Assembly (NCBI GenBank): GCA_001919865.1
Contig: MNIR01000056.1
Location: 1-64,000 of the forward strand
Direction of reading: 5' to 3'
Length of the DNA: 64,000 nucleotides
From: Gemmatimonadetes bacterium 13_1_20CM_4_69_16
GTDB lineage: Bacteria > Gemmatimonadota > Gemmatimonadetes > Gemmatimonadales > GWC2-71-9
Shown: piece after piece, positions 58,919 to 64,000 of the stretch
Position numbering within the stretch: the stretch's first letter is position 1
Layout of the letters: every line of letters begins with the position of its first letter
Position numbers and translations under genes: made by a program
The notes under the pieces: model-generated
The model's database searches: none
The model's input: only the letters and a program-made list of their open reading frames with translations
What the model was told of the DNA's origin: nothing

Positions 58919-59167
58919 GTGCGAAAATTGAACCCCCTGCGCGGGCCGAGCAAGACGATTTGCCCGCTCACGCCGTCAGTGCAGTTCGTTGCAGTGTGAC
59001 TATCGTGCTGCCAGAGAACCAGTTAGGGCCTGGTCTCGGTGCAGCGCGAAGTCCCTCTGGCCGATTGTGACGCGGCCGAATAAGTTTGCGCCGCTTTTTG
59101 ACACTCGCGGCATCTCCCGCACTCCTCACTGCGGAGCAAGCACCTGGAACTCCCGACATCCCATCGG

Positions 59168-60283
59168 TTGCCACTGTCCTGGCTGCTCGAGGCGGCGAGT
59201 GCTCCGCTCCAGTATCGGGCGTATGCCGAGGTCGTCCGTGAGAGCGACCGCGATCCTGAACGCTTGGCCGCCCTGCGCCAGGCGGTGCTCGAGTATAAGG
59301 TCGCTCAGGCGATCGCTCGCAAGCAGAAAGCCACAGGCCTCTGGGGGGGGAACCTGCTCGCGCCGGTCGCCTCGAAGGCCTATGGCTGGAGCGAGCCGGG
59401 GACCGTTTATCAGTACCGGCGCCTGCTCGAGCTGGGTTGGCCGCCGACCGAGCGGCCGTTCCGGCTCGCCGACCGGGTGCTGTTTCAGCTGCTGTCGCGC
59501 ATCGAGCCCGATGACCCTGACCGGGTGGTCGCCCAGCGAGCCCAGGAGCTGCTCGTCGAGTTCCATCGAGCGGCCAAGAACGATCCCGGGCTCGGTCGCT
59601 ACGCACGGCGTCTGGGACGCGAGGCGGCTGCGTGCGCCCTCGCGCGGGGCGGCCACATCGATGATCCCCGGGTGCGGGGAACCGCACACACCATCGCGAG
59701 CAACATCTCCCAGTACCTGCGCAGCGAGCTCGCCGCGAAACCGTTCAAGAAGGCGCACGGCAAGACGGTGCTCGAACCCGCGGCCTACCCGCCGACGGTC
59801 TTCGCGATCGAGATGCTCGCCTTCCTGCCTCCGGTGCAGCGTGAGCGTGCCGGGTTCATCGAACGGCTGGGGAACTATTTTTCCGCGCCGGCGCCGCGCC
59901 GCGCGTTCTCCATCCTGGCCGGCCAGAAGCTGCTCAAGCCGGTCTTCGAGCTGTTGGGGGACCCCCTGCGCTCGGACGCGCAGGGTCACGTAAGCGACAT
60001 ACCGTTCGCCGTGTACTGGCTCGAGCTCCTGGCCCGGCTCGGCCTGGCACGCCACATTCCCAGCGCTAGCAGGGTGCTCGCGCGCCTCTACAGCGAGTGC
60101 GACGAGTCGGGGATCTGGAGCCCGCGGAGCCTACGGGCCATGCCCAAAGCGACGAATCCTGTCACGGCCCACTACTTCCCGCTCGAGGGACCCGGGAAGA
60201 GCCCGGCGCAGCGGCAGACGGACGTGACGTTCCGGCTGGCGTTGATTGCGCGACTGATGGGAATCCCGATCGAGGTGGTGTGA
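59168..60283 (+). CDS. Conserved hypothetical protein (possibly helical-repeat/toroid)
   Basis: LPLSWLLEAASAPLQYRAYAEV; TTG start; unrelated to known motifs I can name with certainty. Confidence 0.6.
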   Translation: MPLSWLLEAASAPLQYRAYAEVVRESDRDPERLAALRQAVLEYKVAQAIARKQKATGLWGGNLLAPVASKAYGWSEPGTVYQYRRLLELGWPPTERPFRLADRVLFQLLSRIEPDDPDRVVAQRAQELLVEFHRAAKNDPGLGRYARRLGREAAACALARGGHIDDPRVRGTAHTIASNISQYLRSELAAKPFKKAHGKTVLEPAAYPPTVFAIEMLAFLPPVQRERAGFIERLGNYFSAPAPRRAFSILAGQKLLKPVFELLGDPLRSDAQGHVSDIPFAVYWLELLARLGLARHIPSASRVLARLYSECDESGIWSPRSLRAMPKATNPVTAHYFPLEGPGKSPAQRQTDVTFRLALIARLMGIPIEVV

Positions 60284-60290
60284 CCGGAGC

Positions 60291-60316
60291 TCCGTAGTAG
60301 TATATACTACTACGGA
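60291..60316. promoter_or_regulatory. Perfect 26-bp palindrome tccgtagtagtatatactactacgga abutting the start codon of the HTH regulator
   Basis: Read directly; AT-rich TATATACT core. Confidence 0.85.
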
Positions 60317-60978
60317 TGACTGAAATTGACCTTACGCCCTTCCGCTTCACGCCTACTGAGTCGGTAGTGTACTCGGCGCTGTTGCGGCTGGGCCCGTCCA
60401 CCGGCTACGGCATCGGCCGCGCCACCCGGCTGGCGCGAGCCAACGCGTATGCCGCGCTCGAGGGGCTCGTCACGCGCGGGGCGGCGCAGCGGACGAGCGG
60501 CCGCCCGATTCAATACCGTCCCGCTGACCCCCAGGCGCTGCTCGCTCGCCTCGCCGCCGAGCAGGGGGAGGCACTCGACCGCTTGAGCCACGCGCTCAGC
60601 GATGCGAGCCACCCCGCGGAACCCGAGACCCGGGTGATCGCGGGGGCCCGCGCCGTGGCCAACCTGATCCAGCAACTCGTCGCTCGAGCCGACCACACGG
60701 TGCAGGGCATCCTAGCCGCCGACCTGTGGCGCCCTACCCTGCCGGCGTGGCGGCGAGCCATGACCCGGGCCGCGGTCGATGTCCGTCTTGCGGGGGAAGC
60801 CACGGACACCGAGGGCATCGCGAAGGGAGCGGTCGACCCGGGCACCCCTACTCTCCTCCTGATCGACGACGCGCAGGTGCTGACCGCGACCGGCGGGGGC
60901 GATCAAGTGACGGCCCTGTGGAGCTCCCATCCGCTGATCGCCACCCTCGCGCGCTCCGCCCTGCGGAACCTCACCTGA
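60316..60978 (+). CDS. TrmB-family-like HTH transcriptional regulator
   Basis: FTPTESVVYSALLRLGPSTGYGIGRATRLARANAYAALEGLVTRGAAQRTSGRPIQYRPADPQALL. Confidence 0.82.
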   Translation: MTEIDLTPFRFTPTESVVYSALLRLGPSTGYGIGRATRLARANAYAALEGLVTRGAAQRTSGRPIQYRPADPQALLARLAAEQGEALDRLSHALSDASHPAEPETRVIAGARAVANLIQQLVARADHTVQGILAADLWRPTLPAWRRAMTRAAVDVRLAGEATDTEGIAKGAVDPGTPTLLLIDDAQVLTATGGGDQVTALWSSHPLIATLARSALRNLT

Positions 60979-61946
60979 TGCGCCGGCTGTCGATCGGGTT
61001 GCTCGTGACGCTTGCCGCCGCGTGCCGCGCGGCGCCGATTCCAGACAGTCAGCGGTTTCCCGCAGGCACCCAATTCACGGCGCGGCTGCTCCGGATCGAG
61101 GGCACGAGAATCCGTTACATCGATGCCGGGCAAGGACTGGCCGTGGTCTTCATCCACGGCCTCGGGGCGTCGATGTACACCTGGCGGAACAATCTCGCTC
61201 CCGTGCTGGCGGCGGGGTTTCGGGTCGTGGCGTTCGACAATCGCGGATTCGGCTCGTCCGACAAACCCGCGCACGGCTACACGAACGCGGACTATGCCCG
61301 CCTCGCCGTCGCGTTGCTCGACTCACTGCATCTCCCCGACGCCGTTGTGGTGGGGCACTCGATGGGCGGTGAGATCGCGGCGGAGGTAGCCATCGCTGCC
61401 CCGAAGCGCGTGCGCGCGCTCGTCCTACTCGGGGCGGCGGGGTTCGGCACGCGCGAGCCGGCCCTCTTCCGGGTGGCCCGATGGCCGATAGTCGGCCCGG
61501 TCATGCTCGCGTTTCGCAACCGGAGCCTCGTGGAGCGGCTGCTCAAGTCCACCTACGCCGACCCTCGGAAAGTGCGCGAGGCGGACGTGGATCAGTACTA
61601 CGCCCCGGTCGCCGAGCCCGATTACGGTCGGGCGCTACGGGGCGTGCTGCGCGAGTTCCGGTTCGACGGACTGCGCGGGCGCACGGGCGCGATTCAGGCC
61701 CCGACGCTGGTGCTGTGGGGAGAAGAGGATCGCTGGGTGCCGCCGGCCGTGGGCCGCGCGCTCGCCGCCGAGCTCGCGCGCTCCGCCTTCCTGACCGTGG
61801 CGCACGCCGGGCATTCGGTGCAGGAAGAGGTGCCCGATGAAGTGAACCGCCTGTTGCTCAAGTTCCTCAACAACGGCCTGCCCCGCGTCCCCGAGAACCT
61901 CGCTGGGCAGGGCTGGCGCACTGGCGCAGCCACGGCAGCGCACTAG
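60978..61946 (+). CDS. Alpha/beta-fold hydrolase, secreted
   Basis: Signal LLVTLAAACRA; VVFIHGLGASMYTWRNNL, VVGHSMGGEIAAEVAI; TGATG overlap with regulator. Confidence 0.88.
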   Translation: MRRLSIGLLVTLAAACRAAPIPDSQRFPAGTQFTARLLRIEGTRIRYIDAGQGLAVVFIHGLGASMYTWRNNLAPVLAAGFRVVAFDNRGFGSSDKPAHGYTNADYARLAVALLDSLHLPDAVVVGHSMGGEIAAEVAIAAPKRVRALVLLGAAGFGTREPALFRVARWPIVGPVMLAFRNRSLVERLLKSTYADPRKVREADVDQYYAPVAEPDYGRALRGVLREFRFDGLRGRTGAIQAPTLVLWGEEDRWVPPAVGRALAAELARSAFLTVAHAGHSVQEEVPDEVNRLLLKFLNNGLPRVPENLAGQGWRTGAATAAH

Positions 61947-61951
61947 ATTTC

Positions 61952-61969
61952 CTCAACCGTCTAGTTGAG
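61952..61969. promoter_or_regulatory. Inverted repeat CTCAAC-N6-GTTGAG upstream of TetR-type gene, candidate operator
   Basis: ctcaaccgtctagttgag. Confidence 0.6.
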
Positions 61970-61979
61970 ATAGTACTCT

Positions 61980-62573
61980 CTGAAGCCCAAACTAGGTAAC
62001 ACCAGAGCGTTACGAATCATCGCCGCCGCCCAGGACGAGTTCGCGCGGCGTGGGTTCGAGGGTGCTCGCGTGGACCAGATCGCGCGGCGGGCCGGCGTCA
62101 ACAAGCAACTGTTGTTCTACTACTTCCACTCCAAGCGCGGGTTGTTCAACGCCGTGCTGACCCGCGGCGCCGCAGAGCTGGAACAGGCACTTGCTTCCCT
62201 CGCCCACGGGGGGGGCGGACCGCTCGCCCGCATCCAGCAGACCCTCGTCGGACAGTTCGATTTCCTCGCGGACCATCCGGACCTCGTGACGCTGCTTACG
62301 CAAGCCGGTCGCTCGGACGCGCGGCCGTTCGCGCCCGCGATCAAGCGGTTAGTCATCCTGCTCGCCGAGGGCCAGGGCCTCGGGCAGGTCCGCGACGACC
62401 TGGACCCACACGTCGCCGCGGCGCAAGCGCTCGTCCTGATGGTGGCGTATCTCGATCTCGAGTCCCTCATCGCCGCCAGCGCGCCGCCGCTCGGCGCGGA
62501 CGAGCCGGCGCTGCGGGAGCGGTGGAAGGATTCAGCGGTGAAGCTGGTGCTCGAGGGCGTCGCGGCACGCTAG
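61980..62573 (+). CDS. TetR-family regulator, probable CTG start
   Basis: NTRALRIIAAAQDEFARRGFEGARVDQIARRAGVNKQLLFYYFHSKRGLFNAVL; no ATG/GTG/TTG upstream of the HTH. Confidence 0.85.
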   Translation: MKPKLGNTRALRIIAAAQDEFARRGFEGARVDQIARRAGVNKQLLFYYFHSKRGLFNAVLTRGAAELEQALASLAHGGGGPLARIQQTLVGQFDFLADHPDLVTLLTQAGRSDARPFAPAIKRLVILLAEGQGLGQVRDDLDPHVAAAQALVLMVAYLDLESLIAASAPPLGADEPALRERWKDSAVKLVLEGVAAR

Positions 62574-62580
62574 CCGCGGG

Positions 62581-64000
62581 TCACCAGTTCAGCCAGTACG
62601 ACGCTTTGACGAGGAACGTGTTGTTCGGGTGCAGGCTGAACATGTCGCGGAAGTCACCGGCGAAGGACCGCGTTCCCGTCGCCCCAAGGAAGTCGTTCCG
62701 CCCCTGCGTCCACACGACGAACAGGGTCGACCCGGGGCGGTACTCCCAGCGCAACACCAGGTTGGAGTTGAACTGCTTGAAGTTGAAGCCGCCGAACGTG
62801 GTACCGGTGTACGGCTGGAAGCGGTCCGGGTACGCGGTCGCGCGGGGGTTGGCGAGCTCGCGAGGGTTTGAATAGCCGCCCTTGCTGACGAACGGCTGGG
62901 CGTAGACCTGGAGCGTGAGCTCCGGAGTGATCGTGTAGTCCACTCGGCCCGTCAGCGACAGCGTCTTCTGGTCCAGGTGCGCCAGGGGGTAGTGCGTGAC
63001 GCCGGTCGAGTCCGTGACGGGGGAGAACGGCTGCGCGTCGTCGATGTTGTGGGTGACGCTGATGCTGATCGTGGTATTCACCTGCGATGCGACCCGGACC
63101 GACAGCTGCGAGCCCAGGTTGACCGACTCCGACCGGCCGCCGTCCCCACGCCAATAGTTCGTCCACACCGCCGGCACCACGGCCGGCCGGCTGTCGCCAT
63201 CCCATTCCGCCCAGGAGGAGAGAATGGGATCGACCCGCACGGCCGGGCCACCGCGCGCGCGGCGGTCGTCGAACGTCGTGCCGAGGTGGCCCAGCGTCGT
63301 ACCGGCGTGGAGCCACCAGCGGTTGTTGAGCTGCACGTGCACGTTGGTGTTGGCGGCGCGCTCGACCGGCAGTCCTCCGACCGTCCAATACTGCCACCAG
63401 TTGAAGTTCCAGAACGCGGTTTGATACACCCGAGACGGGTGCAGTGACTGCACCCCGAACCAGTTGTTCCAGCTCTGCTGGTCGGCGCGTAGCAGGAAGC
63501 CGAGATCGTTCACCTCGAAGCCCGGCGAGCGGCGCTGGTAGCTCGTCTCGAACCGCGTGATCCCTCCGCCCACCTTGCCGAACAGCAGCTCTTCCGCGTC
63601 GCCCGAGAGCGATGTTCGCGTCGGGTCCAACGGAAGCCCCGCGTCGGGCCGCTGGTAGTAGTGCACGGGATCCCGCTGGGTGGCCGCGATGGCCGCCGCC
63701 GTGCCAGCCACCCGGCTCACGTCGAGCGAGCCGGAGAGCTGATAGCGGCTCCCCAGGAACCGGTGCCGAAAATCGAGCGCGCCTACGTAGGCGCTCTGGC
63801 GCAGCGCGGCGTCGGTCAACGGGTCGAGGCTCCGGTTCACCGCGGTGAACATCACGCCGATGCCGCTCTCACCCTTGCGGAAGTCTTGCTGCCCGCGCAG
63901 CGCCGCATAGTTGGTGGCGGGCTCGGTCGTGCGGTCCGCGCTGCCTGTGGCGCGCTGCGTAATGGCGTCGAGCAGACCAACGGTCTGACCGCCCGGGAGC
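62581..64000 (-). CDS. DUF5916-like outer-membrane beta-barrel protein, N-terminus beyond window
   Basis: GESGIGVMFTAVNRSLDPLTDAALRQSAYVGALDFRHRFLGSRYQLSGSL; C-terminal barrel strands ending in W; frame open to the window end. Confidence 0.75.
   Translation of the reverse strand, partial: LPGGQTVGLLDAITQRATGSADRTTEPATNYAALRGQQDFRKGESGIGVMFTAVNRSLDPLTDAALRQSAYVGALDFRHRFLGSRYQLSGSLDVSRVAGTAAAIAATQRDPVHYYQRPDAGLPLDPTRTSLSGDAEELLFGKVGGGITRFETSYQRRSPGFEVNDLGFLLRADQQSWNNWFGVQSLHPSRVYQTAFWNFNWWQYWTVGGLPVERAANTNVHVQLNNRWWLHAGTTLGHLGTTFDDRRARGGPAVRVDPILSSWAEWDGDSRPAVVPAVWTNYWRGDGGRSESVNLGSQLSVRVASQVNTTISISVTHNIDDAQPFSPVTDSTGVTHYPLAHLDQKTLSLTGRVDYTITPELTLQVYAQPFVSKGGYSNPRELANPRATAYPDRFQPYTGTTFGGFNFKQFNSNLVLRWEYRPGSTLFVVWTQGRNDFLGATGTRSFAGDFRDMFSLHPNNTFLVKASYWLNW

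Noticed and set aside
1-64000. tRNA, rRNA, CRISPR, prophage or IS elements
   Set aside because: No transposase, integrase, phage structural motifs, tRNA-like cloverleafs or repeat-spacer arrays were recognised by eye; tRNAscan-SE/ISEScan would be needed to exclude small or degenerate cases.

Overview
High-GC bacterial chromosomal window, probably Gemmatimonadota-like (inferred from gene style only), densely coding and mostly housekeeping or metabolic. Main blocks: (1) the 3' part of an N6-adenine DNA methylase with a perfect 249-bp in-frame tandem duplication and a poly-C tract, followed by a SNF2/RapA-type helicase (R-M/DISARM-like pair, cut by the window edge); (2) Na+/H+ antiporter, HAD phosphatase, aminotransferase + ornithine cyclodeaminase, a DHp-only sensor-like protein, PiT + DUF47, APC permease, prephenate dehydratase, radical SAM; (3) an ImuB / small DUF6504-like / DnaE2 mutasome without an adjacent imuA; (4) a purine/urate catabolism cluster (BKACE-like, allantoinase, allantoicase, UraD, UraH, PuuD, XdhB/C/A); (5) Lhr helicase, IspH, thioesterase, PAS-Fis regulator, HrpA/B-like DEAH helicase, a secreted His7/Asp4 protein, PfkA; (6) MCP, kelch-like lipoprotein, OmpA with TSP3 repeats, S9 and M14 peptidases, putative glycoside hydrolase, aconitase family, TrmB- and TetR-type regulators, and a DUF5916-like outer-membrane protein cut by the right edge. 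The strongest hidden signal is an un-called 79-aa SelW/Rdx-family selenoprotein gene (45377-45616, minus strand). It has an in-frame UGA in a C-V-V-U motif, followed by a 10-bp stem with one bulged G and a GGUCU apical loop, strongly resembling a bacterial SECIS. A second recurring theme is a set of short 7-8-bp quasi-tandem repeats that lie between genes and also sit in frame inside conserved genes (imuB, lhr, radical SAM, the small mutasome gene), plus a REP-like palindrome in dnaE2.
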